The translations under genes were made by a program, and so were the position numbers. Source: an uncultured Bacillaceae bacterium (GTDB lineage Bacteria > Bacillota > Bacilli > Bacillales > Alkalibacillaceae). From it: a stretch of DNA of 8,056 bases. The notes below the pieces were generated by a model. It ran no database searches and was not told where the DNA came from. It saw only the letters and a list, made by a program, of their open reading frames with translations. This document shows, piece by piece, positions 1 to 6,325 of this stretch (position 1 is its first letter; every line of letters starts with the position of its first letter). The stretch is taken from assembly GCA_937983065.1 (NCBI GenBank), contig CALKAL010000175.1:1-8056 (forward strand). Direction: 5' to 3'.

Positions 1-85
1 ACGAGAGCCCCAGTTTAGGTACTGCACCCAAAAAGTTAGAGTTAATCTAATTTTTTGGGGTTACAACCCTACAAGGGGCTCTCGT
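1..85 (-). terminator. Nested inverted repeat, likely terminator of the kinase gene
   Basis: An 11-bp perfect inverted repeat (acgagagcccc at 1-11, ggggctctcgt at 75-85) encloses a second, inner hairpin. It lies about 100 bases past the kinase stop codon on the minus strand, where a terminator is expected. The same agagcccc core forms the hairpin at 4634-4660. Any T-tract for minus-strand termination would lie left of the window, so it cannot be checked here. The loop (12-74) is unusually long for a terminator, which is explained if a small palindrome was inserted into it. Confidence 0.5.
19..64. repeat. Small palindromic insert resembling paired IS ends
   Basis: Arms 27-40 and 46-59 (CCCAAAAAGTTAGA and TCTAATTTTTTGGG) pair over 14 bp with one G-T wobble around a 5-base loop. 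The flanking gta (19-21) and tac (62-64) extend the symmetry. Ends of the form TGTA...CCCCAAAAA.TTAGA resemble terminal repeats I associate with some IS3-family elements. Two such ends head to head with nothing between would be a miniature or collapsed element. The symmetry is seen directly; the IS link is recalled resemblance only. No transposase is present. Confidence 0.35.
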
Positions 86-184
86 TCAATGAAGTAAGAA
101 AAAACTTAATCTCAAGTTGTTCTGCTATTTACAATTCCTTATTTGCTACACAGTTCTCTAACAACAGACGCTTTTGCAATCCAA

Positions 185-2149
185 CTACTTTTTATAAATC
201 TGAAACGATACGACAGTTCCTTCATTTGGCGTACTTTCTATTGATAAACCTCTACCATATAATTGTTTTAAACGGCGGTCGATATTTAACAACCCTACAC
301 CCTTTCTTTCTTCAGGGTGACGATCCATTGAGAAAATTTGTTCAATCTCTTGAGAAGTCATACCTTTTCCATCATCCGAAACGGTAATTTCATAAAGATC
401 ATCGTTCTCCGTAATACGAATACATACCGTCCCACCTTCTAATTGCGATAATAAGCCGTGATTAATCGCATTTTCAACGAGGGGCTGAATCGTTAATGGG
501 GGTAATTTAAAATTAATATTCGGATCAATTTCCCAATCTATTTGTACACGATCCCCAAACCGTTCTTTTTCAATATACACATACGAGCGAACGAGGTCGA
601 TTTCTCGTTTTAATGAGATAATTTGATCGACGTTTTTAAAATCAAAGCTTAACCGTAAATAATTACTAAACTCCTCTAACAACGATTGCATTTTTGAAAC
701 ATCAACCATCCCAAGGGCTGCAATGGAATTCAACGTGTTGTATAGAAAATGGGGCTGAATTTGAGATTGCAACCAAGCCCCTTCCATCCGGAGCTGCTTT
801 TCGACTGATAATTTCAAATTAATGAGGGCGCGTACCCGCATTTTTAACTCGACGGAATTTACAGGTTTCGACACATAATCATTTGCACCATATTGAAATC
901 CTGTCATAATATCTTCTAATCGTGTTCGAGCAGTTAATAATAAAATCGGTAATTCAGAAATTGTAAAACGTTCTCTAATCCGTTGTGTTAATTCATACCC
1001 TGACATTTTAGGCATCATCACATCTGCAATAACGAGATCGTAACGAATGTTTTCTAGCTGTTTTAACGCATCTTCTGCACTTGTAACGATTGTAATGTCA
1101 TAATCCTCTGTCTCAAATAAATGGATGAACACATTTAAATTCATACGGTCATCATCGACGATTAATAATTTCGGCTTCGCATCCCCATTTATTTTCTCCT
1201 CTAGATTATTAACTGATTCGGTTGTTGTCATTGCCACTTCTTTAGACTCTTCTACTATTGGGAACAGATTTTCCTCTTGTAAACCTTCCGATGCAGTCGC
1301 TAATGGTAAAGTAAAAGAAAAGACCGAGCCTTCCCCGACTGTCGAAGCAACTAATATTGTTCCACCGTGTAATTCTACTAATTGCTTACTAATGCTTAAG
1401 CCAATTCCAAAACCACCCTTTGCTTGAGCTAAATGACTGTTTCCTCGTTCATAAGGATGAAAAATTGTTTGTAATGTCTTTTCATCGATGCCAGTTCCCG
1501 TATCTTCTACATCAATACGAGCCATCTCACCCTCCAATCGAGCCCTTATCGTGATTGTTCCTTTATCGGTATATTTTACTGCATTATGCACTAAATTAAA
1601 GAGCACTTGAATAATTCGGTTTTCGTCGGCATAAACGGCTGGAAATGATTTAGAAATATCGACTTTTAATTGAATAGGTTTATTTTCTACCAAAATACGA
1701 ACCATATCGATGACGCCACTTACGATTGATTGGACATTCACGGGTGTTAATTTAAGTTGAACGGTTTTCTCTTTTAACCGGGTCACATCAATTAAATCAT
1801 CTAACATGAGTGACATACGCTGACTCACTTGGCTCATGATTTCTAATCGATTTTTATGTTCATGGCTCATTTCAGATGTTTTATTTTCCAAAATTGAGTT
1901 CGTTAAATTCATTATGACGTGAAGCGGGTTTCTTAATTCATGGGATGTATTTACTAAAAACTCATCTTTTCTTTCATTTTCTTGACGTAGCTTTTCTGCA
2001 TACACTTTATTTTTATCGGTTGCTTTTATAAAACGACGAATCCAAAAGGCGGATAAAGCAAGAATCGCGATAATTAGATCAAACGGATAATGCATCCAGT
2101 CTGCTGAAGTATGCCGAGTCACTATAGGCCAGACAGTAGATGCAACCAA
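185..2149 (-). CDS. 3' part of hybrid kinase: HisKA-HATPase-REC-LytS kinase
   Basis: Numbered from the TTG at 2149, residues 21-40 form the last membrane helix, followed by a helical linker. HisKA has its phospho-acceptor at His70 (NTSHELRNPLH). The first ATPase has N-box Asn189, G1 DTGTG at 216-220 and G2 GFGIG at 246-250. A receiver domain spans about 327-443, with an acidic cluster at 332-334, phospho-acceptor Asp376 (ADVMMP), Thr406 and Lys428. A second kinase module of the LytS/YehU type starts near 455, with His467 (QIQPHFLYNTLNS), Asn560 (PLVENAINHG), DDGKGM and GVGLLNIDRRL. The frame stays open upstream of the TTG to about 2200 and encodes another hydrophobic helix there, so the TTG is probably not a true start. 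All catalytic residues look intact; the defect is the missing connection to the sensor. Confidence 0.85.
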   Translation of the reverse strand: MVASTVWPIVTRHTSADWMHYPFDLIIAILALSAFWIRRFIKATDKNKVYAEKLRQENERKDEFLVNTSHELRNPLHVIMNLTNSILENKTSEMSHEHKNRLEIMSQVSQRMSLMLDDLIDVTRLKEKTVQLKLTPVNVQSIVSGVIDMVRILVENKPIQLKVDISKSFPAVYADENRIIQVLFNLVHNAVKYTDKGTITIRARLEGEMARIDVEDTGTGIDEKTLQTIFHPYERGNSHLAQAKGGFGIGLSISKQLVELHGGTILVASTVGEGSVFSFTLPLATASEGLQEENLFPIVEESKEVAMTTTESVNNLEEKINGDAKPKLLIVDDDRMNLNVFIHLFETEDYDITIVTSAEDALKQLENIRYDLVIADVMMPKMSGYELTQRIRERFTISELPILLLTARTRLEDIMTGFQYGANDYVSKPVNSVELKMRVRALINLKLSVEKQLRMEGAWLQSQIQPHFLYNTLNSIAALGMVDVSKMQSLLEEFSNYLRLSFDFKNVDQIISLKREIDLVRSYVYIEKERFGDRVQIDWEIDPNINFKLPPLTIQPLVENAINHGLLSQLEGGTVCIRITENDDLYEITVSDDGKGMTSQEIEQIFSMDRHPEERKGVGLLNIDRRLKQLYGRGLSIESTPNEGTVVSFQIYKK

Positions 2150-2166
2150 ACTTAAACAAGTAATAA

Positions 2167-3282
2167 TTAAAAAAATGAAATCTTCACTATCCTTAACCCT
2201 TTAACGAGTATTTTTATAGATAATGCTAAAGAAAAACCAATTACTATTGATAGCATGAATCGCAAAATACTAGGAACGAAGCTGTACGGCGTCACCAAAA
2301 CGATTAAAGCAAATAAAATACAGTAAATCGCAAACCACCGCATTATTTTCTCTTGTTTAGAATTCGAAATTAAGTTTTTTATCATGAACGGTATAAAGGC
2401 TGCTGCACCGATATACGATAAGTAAATTGCATTCATCTGCCATTCAAAAGGAAAATCAAACCAAACAAATAATAGTTTGTCATCCGAGACGAGTACACTA
2501 ATAAGCGCACAAACAATAATGATTGAAAAATAAAGTAATCCTCTATTTCTACCACCTAGGAAAAACAAAATTAAACCATATAAACCGTGTATAAGAAGAA
2601 CGATGCATAATAGTAGCTGCAAACCAACAGATAAAGACGTACGAAAATCAATCGCCTCAGCAGTCCCGAAGCGAATAGCTTCTGTTATTCCACCTTCACC
2701 TATAAATGTATGATTAGAAACATGGATAACTAAATCAATTTCACTTTGATTCGGTTCGACATAGACCGAATAGGGTAAATTGCGGGCTTCGTGGAGCTCT
2801 GATTTCATAGCAGGTTGTCCATCTTTATGAACAGATTCGCCATTAATAAACACTTCTGATGCATTACGAATTTGATTCACTCGGAATGCAAAAGATTTCT
2901 CCCTCTCATCGCCTAGCAAAATTTTCAATCGATATGTACCGTAACGGAAGGACTCAAGACTTTCTTCAGAAAATGCTCCGCCCCAATTGTTTGGTGTTTC
3001 CAATAAAACTTTCTTATACGTTGATAGCTTTTCTGTCGACTCAAATTCATCAGGATGTATATGCTGCGAAGGATAAAACTCCCATTCACCGCTCAGTGGA
3101 AGCGTTTGATCATCTGTGAATTCTAAATCACGTAAATCGATTACCCCTTCTTCAACCACGATCGTTTCGGAATAATCGAATGTCGCTAAATAATTTAACC
3201 ATAATAATCGAAAGGCAGTTATAACAATTAAGAAAATAACGCTAATAACTATCCATTTACGCATATTTGCTTTGAGGTTCAT
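2167..3282 (-). CDS. 5' part of hybrid kinase: 7TMR-DISM sensor, five helices
   Basis: I take the ATG at 3282 because an AAAGG lies about 12 bases upstream. A TTG at 3294 directly abuts that AAAGG and is less likely; a further ATG is at 3264. From 3282, an uncleaved anchor helix (about 9-27) is followed by an extracytoplasmic domain (about 35-215). Its LSGEWEFYP start, RYGTYRL strand and FINGESVHKDG segment suggest the jelly-roll ligand-binding domain typical of 7TMR-DISM receptors. Five helices follow, at about 218-243, 248-266, 282-304, 314-332 and 338-360. The frame stops soon after, at a TAA that follows a run of T, where two more helices are expected. The ligand cannot be told from the sequence; sugars or cell-wall fragments are possible for the fold. 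A weak -10-like TATAAT lies at 3370-3375. Confidence 0.8.
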   Translation of the reverse strand: MNLKANMRKWIVISVIFLIVITAFRLLWLNYLATFDYSETIVVEEGVIDLRDLEFTDDQTLPLSGEWEFYPSQHIHPDEFESTEKLSTYKKVLLETPNNWGGAFSEESLESFRYGTYRLKILLGDEREKSFAFRVNQIRNASEVFINGESVHKDGQPAMKSELHEARNLPYSVYVEPNQSEIDLVIHVSNHTFIGEGGITEAIRFGTAEAIDFRTSLSVGLQLLLCIVLLIHGLYGLILFFLGGRNRGLLYFSIIIVCALISVLVSDDKLLFVWFDFPFEWQMNAIYLSYIGAAAFIPFMIKNLISNSKQEKIMRWFAIYCILFALIVLVTPYSFVPSILRFMLSIVIGFSLALSIKILVKGLRIVKISFF

Positions 3283-3424
3283 GACATTCTGCAACCTTTA
3301 CTATTATTTTCATCACACTTAAACTAGCACTCTAAAGATTATTTTTAAAAATTTTCTAACATCACCATTATTATATAGTAATCTATGAAAAAACTATATA
3401 CAGATATTGAATATAAAGAAACAA

Positions 3425-3458
3425 AAAATGAGCAGCTAACGGAGTAACTACTCATTTT
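3425..3458 (-). terminator. Intrinsic terminator of the lipoprotein gene
   Basis: Arms 3425-3438 and 3445-3458 pair over 14 bp, with two G-U wobbles in the minus-strand RNA, around a 6-base loop. On the minus strand the stem ends in a run of six T and further T-rich sequence. It lies about 35 bases past the lipoprotein stop codon. It also separates that gene from the kinase gene, so the two are probably transcribed separately. Confidence 0.8.
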
Positions 3459-3492
3459 GATGACTATTATCCAATACACAGTCCCATAAATC

Positions 3493-3918
3493 TTATTGTT
3501 CCTGAAGCAATAATTCCCTTAATTGATTCGTATACTTTGAGGAAGTTATATACGTTTGCCCTTCTCCGACCAAATACATCAAAGTACTTTGCTCGTTTTC
3601 CGCTCCTAGCCATAAGTGAATCGCATGGACAGGAAATCCCTCGCCATAATTAACCATGACATCATAATCTGGTTTCGTTTTGTTAATTTCAGAGTCATGT
3701 TCAACGGCCGATTTTATTGCGTTTTCAAATATTTTAATCGACTTGTTATCATCGAATGAAAAAGTAATGTCTTCATTCATCTCTCCAGCTCCATTTGATA
3801 TGGATACATTGACTACTTCAATTTTCTCATCTAAAAGATCCATTGTATCACCTGCTATTTGACATCCTCCCATAAAAAATAAACCGAGAGTCAAAAATGT
3901 ACAAAATAATTTTCGCAT
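3493..3918 (-). CDS. Small lipoprotein with YhfM-like domain
   Basis: The 141-residue product has a short basic start (MRKLF), a hydrophobic stretch and a lipobox MGGC with Cys19, so it should be lipid-modified and anchored outside the membrane. The mature part is acidic and soluble. The segments ITFSFDD, PDYDVMVNYG, HLWLG, STLMYLVGEGQTY and TNQLRELL match the layout I recall for Bacillus subtilis YhfM (a strand, a helix, then a beta-meander with an xLWLG strand). That family has no known activity. AAAGGGG lies about 8 bases before the ATG. It is flanked by its own terminator and reads away from the plus-strand gene, so it is probably monocistronic. Assignment rests on recalled similarity, not a search. 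Confidence 0.75.
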   Translation of the reverse strand: MRKLFCTFLTLGLFFMGGCQIAGDTMDLLDEKIEVVNVSISNGAGEMNEDITFSFDDNKSIKIFENAIKSAVEHDSEINKTKPDYDVMVNYGEGFPVHAIHLWLGAENEQSTLMYLVGEGQTYITSSKYTNQLRELLLQEQ

Positions 3919-4293
3919 GATCCTATCCCCTTTAAACTTTTGCTGTATAGAATGGTTCGATTCTATATTTTGATAGCTTTTTTGTATTTCTTGTTTGTTT
4001 CATATGACTTATGACGTAGTTTGGAGGGAATTTACAACCGTGCACCAAAAATATTATAACTCAATACACTTGCAATTGTGTACTAGGGAAAATTAACTTT
4101 TATGAAACAGAGGATTGATGAGGGATACGGGATAATAAGGATGCCATTTCTCTAGCGAACTGAATACATCAAGTAACTTTTCTTTAAAAATGTAATACTA
4201 AAGTCCCTCGAAATTGTAAAGTTTTTCGAAAATTATCCGATATATATAATGTTCTACTAATATAATAATTTTTGAATAAGGGAGGGATAAATA
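3919..4293. other. Divergent intergenic region, no gene seen
   Basis: These 375 bases separate two divergent genes and should carry both promoters. On the minus side the AAAGGGG ribosome site (about 3927-3933) is clear, but I see no convincing -35/-10 pair. Around 4055-4072 there is a weak dyad (tacac...gtgta). A 17-codon ATG frame starts at 4101 but has no Shine-Dalgarno site or recognisable product. The plus-side promoter candidate is listed separately. Confidence 0.6.
4245..4287 (+). promoter_or_regulatory. Candidate -10 box and ribosome site of the DUF3185-like gene
   Basis: A perfect TATAAT lies at 4245-4250 and another at 4261-4266, but neither has a good TTGACA-like partner at 16-18 bases. 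The strong GGAGGG Shine-Dalgarno (about 4281-4286) sits about 7 bases before the ATG and fixes that start. The ribosome site is certain; the promoter is a candidate only. Confidence 0.4.
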
Positions 4294-4521
4294 ATGTCAA
4301 ACAATCAAAAGTCTACTGATTCGAAAAAAACATTTGGTTTCATTAGTTTAGCATTGGGAGCTGTCCTATTAATTATTGCATTTGTACGCGAATCATCCTT
4401 TGCTTCTAAGATGAACAGAGTTTTCGGAAGTGGAGAAGATGTACTTTTACTCTTGTTGTTTGGTGGCTCAATTGTTTTAATAATCGTTGGACTAATATTC
4501 ATTTTTAAAAAAAGTAAATAA
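4294..4521 (+). CDS. Two-helix membrane protein, DUF3185-like
   Basis: The 75-residue product has a polar, basic N-terminus (about 1-13), a first helix (about 14-31, FGFISLALGAVLLIIAF), a polar connector with SSFASKMNRVFGSGED, a second helix (about 49-70, LLLLLFGGSIVLIIVGLIF) and a basic tail FKKSK. The helix / SxAS..NRxF.G / helix pattern fits DUF3185, a family of roughly 60-75 residue bacterial membrane proteins with no known function. The strong Shine-Dalgarno site supports expression. It is the only convincing plus-strand gene in the window and stands alone between divergent and convergent neighbours. The family call is by pattern from memory. Confidence 0.75.
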   Translation: MSNNQKSTDSKKTFGFISLALGAVLLIIAFVRESSFASKMNRVFGSGEDVLLLLLFGGSIVLIIVGLIFIFKKSK

Positions 4522-4525
4522 TATC

Positions 4526-4547
4526 ATTCTTATTTTAAAATAAGAAT
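4526..4547. repeat. Perfect AT-rich 22-bp palindrome
   Basis: Arms ATTCTTATTTT and AAAATAAGAAT abut with no spacer, five bases after the DUF3185-like stop codon. There is no T-tract after it, so it is a weak terminator at best. It may instead protect the 3' end of the mRNA or bind a dimeric regulator. Confidence 0.6.
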
Positions 4548-4633
4548 ACTTAAAAACAACACAAAGTTTTGCACATCATGTAGCTTTATACCCAAAGGTT
4601 ACATAAAAAGTTTTAGATCAATTTTTACGAACG

Positions 4634-4660
4634 AAGAGCCCCTATTTATAAGGGGCTCTT
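4634..4660. terminator. GC-rich hairpin between convergent genes
   Basis: Arms 4634-4643 (aagagcccct) and 4651-4660 (aggggctctt) pair perfectly over 10 bp around a 7-base loop. It lies downstream of both the plus-strand DUF3185-like gene and the minus-strand methyltransferase gene, so it may serve both. The flanking T-tracts are poor on each strand. The arm core agagcccc recurs in the repeat at 1-85. Confidence 0.65.
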
Positions 4661-4840
4661 CCTCATTATGTCCGTCTTTATCTTTTAATTAAGGATTGAC
4701 TAACTGGGTTCCTAACTCCCAGAAATAAAGTTAGCAAAGAAAGAGCGCATCTTTTTGATTGTGCTCGTTTGCTTATGAGGACTATGAAAATAAATTTTGA
4801 AATAAAGGATTGTATAAACAACTTCATTTCATCGTAATAA
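4661..4840. other. Intergenic sequence with small dyads, no supported gene
   Basis: Together with 4522-4660 this makes a 319-base gap. It contains short inverted repeats: ctggg (about 4704-4708) with cccag (about 4718-4722), and gagcgca with tgtgctc near 4743-4770. A 60-codon minus frame overlaps the end of the methyltransferase gene, but it has no ribosome site and no recognisable product, so I do not call it. Confidence 0.5.
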
Positions 4841-5563
4841 CTATTTCGCAGCTGAGACAATCAAAAACATTGGCCTGCGAACTTCATCTTTCATTTCTGG
4901 CAACATTTCTTCAGGAGGAATTGGTTCTTTAATTCTTTTTATGTCGAAACCCGCATTAATTAACTCATTCATATACGTCGAAATTGTCCGATGATATTTT
5001 ATAACCTTTTCATTTAAGAATTCTGTTTCACGTAATCCTTCAAACTGGTAATTGTCTACTGGCCAGTGCATAGGATTCCCATGGTCATCGTAATACCAAT
5101 CTTGTTCATTTCGAGATGTGAAAATTGGATGCTCAACTGAAAACACAAAGGAACCTCCCAACTTTAAACAAGCATAGACCTTTTTACAGACTGTTTCAAA
5201 AGACTCCACATAATGAAAAGCTAAAGAGCTAATGACTATATCAAATTGAGAGTTAGAAAAATTAATATCTTCTATCGGGCTCTTAATATAGGATATTGAA
5301 GGATCATCTGTCATCTCACGCGCTTTTTGCAGCATTTTTTCGGATATATCTACTCCAATAACCGAACTCGCTTGCTGTTCACGAGCATAGCGGCAATGCC
5401 AACCAAAGCCACACCCTAAATCAAGCACACGTTTGTTCTTGAAGTTGGGCAAAAGTTCTTTAAATTCGTGCCACTCTCCACTACCTTCAAGCCCCTTGAT
5501 AGAACGCTCCATTTTCTTATATGCTGAAAAAAAGTTTTCATCATCATATTTGTTTTGTTTCAT
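4841..5563 (-). CDS. Class I SAM-dependent methyltransferase
   Basis: The 240-residue protein has a Rossmann-type methyltransferase core. Motif I is VLDLGCGFG at 46-54. The acidic motif II is GVDIS at 70-74, followed by EKMLQKARE. SPIEDINF (95-102) would contact the adenine. FDIVISSLAFHYVE (107-120) is motif IV-like, and LKLGGSFVFSVEHP (133-146) is the post-core strand. A C-terminal substrate-binding part follows (RTISTYMNELINAGF, PPEEMLPEM). This UbiE/Methyltransf_11-like layout, with VEHP and a RTxSTYxN segment, is common in uncharacterised Bacillota small-molecule methyltransferases. The substrate is unknown. AGGAG lies about 8 bases before the ATG. No signal peptide, so cytoplasmic. The 220-base gap to the Nudix gene argues for its own promoter. 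Confidence 0.88.
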   Translation of the reverse strand: MKQNKYDDENFFSAYKKMERSIKGLEGSGEWHEFKELLPNFKNKRVLDLGCGFGWHCRYAREQQASSVIGVDISEKMLQKAREMTDDPSISYIKSPIEDINFSNSQFDIVISSLAFHYVESFETVCKKVYACLKLGGSFVFSVEHPIFTSRNEQDWYYDDHGNPMHWPVDNYQFEGLRETEFLNEKVIKYHRTISTYMNELINAGFDIKRIKEPIPPEEMLPEMKDEVRRPMFLIVSAAK

Positions 5564-5694
5564 AATTCACAACTCCTGAAAAAGATATTTAAAATCCGAT
5601 AAATTAAGAATACAATGAATTTCCTATTGCTTTTTATACGATTCGTAGGCAGATTATATTACTTTTTTTAAAAAAGATTGTGATTGATGATTGT

Positions 5695-5775
5695 TCATTC
5701 TGCGGTCACACGTGCAATCAATCTCATGAAGTCTTCATCGACTAAAAATTATGCGAGGCATGGGGTGCGCTCCTT
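5695..5775 (-). other. Possible remnant of a tiny or decayed reading frame
   Basis: Reading the minus strand, AAGGAG (5775-5770) stands 8 bases before an ATG (5761). The frame gives MPRIIFSR and stops. In the adjacent frame the sequence continues as VDEDFMRLIARVTAE and stops at 5695. Removing one T from the short T-run near 5744-5748 would join them into a 21-codon frame. The joined start resembles the first strand of response-regulator receiver domains (RIILVDED.MR), but it is too short to trust. It could be a fragment left by deletion, or chance. It lies in the gap downstream of the Nudix gene. Confidence 0.25.
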
Positions 5776-5783
5776 AAATTTAG

Positions 5784-6215
5784 TTATACTTCATGTCCTT
5801 CTTCATCTAAGTCGAAACAATAGTATTTTAGTTCAGAACTGTTTAGCCAATTTTCTAAAGGTATGACCCAAGGACGGAATGTTAAATAATCTCGTACTTT
5901 ATCTACCGGAATAAATTTGACTTCAATGACATCTTCGTCCGGATCTTGATTAGCCGTTTTTGATACAATTTTTCCACTATAATAGATTTGTAAATATTGC
6001 CCATATTGCTCCGAAGTAAATTCAGTTATAAAAGCAGCATCAAAAATTTTAAGATCGTAACACGTTTCTTCTAGACCTTCTCTTTTAGCAGTTGTTAAAA
6101 ATGTTTCACCCTTTTCCGTTGAACCTTTTGGTAGACCCCAGCCATGTTTATCTTTAATTAATAATATTTTATTATCTTCAACCACGACTACCCCACCAGC
6201 TAAATTGTGTGCCAT
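5784..6215 (-). CDS. Nudix hydrolase with an altered Nudix box
   Basis: The 143-residue cytoplasmic protein has the Nudix fold pattern: strand GGVVVVEDNKILLIKD, then WGLPKGSTEKGE and the Nudix box at 31-53. Metal-binding and catalytic Glu46, Glu49 and Glu50 and the partner Arg45 and Glu37 are present (GX5EX7RE..EE). The box's usual Gly is Cys52 (EETCY instead of EETGY), and the hydrophobic position after RE is Gly47. Nudix enzymes hydrolyse nucleoside diphosphates linked to another group; the WGLPKG start is shared with diadenosine-polyphosphate and general NTP-type members, so the substrate stays open. A C-terminal tail (about 115-143, PWVIPLENWL...DLDEEGHEV) follows the domain. GGGAG lies about 9 bases before the ATG. 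Confidence 0.88.
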   Translation of the reverse strand: MAHNLAGGVVVVEDNKILLIKDKHGWGLPKGSTEKGETFLTTAKREGLEETCYDLKIFDAAFITEFTSEQYGQYLQIYYSGKIVSKTANQDPDEDVIEVKFIPVDKVRDYLTFRPWVIPLENWLNSSELKYYCFDLDEEGHEV

Positions 6216-6276
6216 TTTTTATCTCTCCCTTTTTCTACATTGGAATTTAAAGTGAAAACGAACTCCGCATAGTTGT

Positions 6277-6307
6277 AATATATTTCAGTAATCTGTTCTT
6301 TTTTCAA
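6277..6307 (-). promoter_or_regulatory. Weak candidate promoter for the Nudix gene
   Basis: On the minus strand, TTGAAA (6307-6302) and TATATT (6282-6277) are separated by 19 bases, longer than the optimal 17. They lie in the 110-base gap between the peptidase stop and the Nudix start. No terminator is visible in the gap, so read-through from the peptidase gene is also possible. Confidence 0.3.
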
Positions 6308-6325
6308 CAGTGAAACAATGATTAA

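Larger units (their letters stand above)
185..3282 (-). pseudogene. 7TMR-DISM hybrid sensor histidine kinase, split by a frameshift
   Basis: The two minus-strand frames at 185-2149 and 2167-3282 are best read as one gene. The first ends after membrane helix five of a 7TMR-DISM sensor. The second supplies helices six and seven and then the kinase modules. Both frames are open only between about 2170 and 2200, so the frame change lies there. Restoring one base makes 3282-185 a whole number of codons (about 1032 residues). The order would be N-terminal anchor, extracytoplasmic sensory domain, seven helices, HisKA, HATPase, receiver, LytS-type His_kinase, HATPase. This order is known in Bacillales and Paenibacillus hybrid kinases. 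The second frame has no credible start of its own (TTG, no Shine-Dalgarno). The break may be a real mutation or a sequencing error. No partner regulator gene is in the window. Confidence 0.75.

Noticed and set aside
2180..2210. Classical -1 programmed ribosomal frameshift heptamer
   Set aside because: No X XXY YYZ motif in the correct frame lies in the overlap; the aaa ggg codons are preceded by the wrong base.
3960..4010. ECF-sigma type promoter (TGAAAC) for the lipoprotein
   Set aside because: A TGAAAC is present on the minus strand, but no CGT-type -10 lies at the required spacing.
4678..4860. 60-codon minus-strand frame after the methyltransferase
   Set aside because: It overlaps the methyltransferase end, has no Shine-Dalgarno site, low-complexity hydrophobic content and no recognisable family.
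5684..5866. Plus-strand 60-codon frame across the Nudix 3' end
   Set aside because: It is antisense to the end of the Nudix gene, has no ribosome site and no recognisable product.
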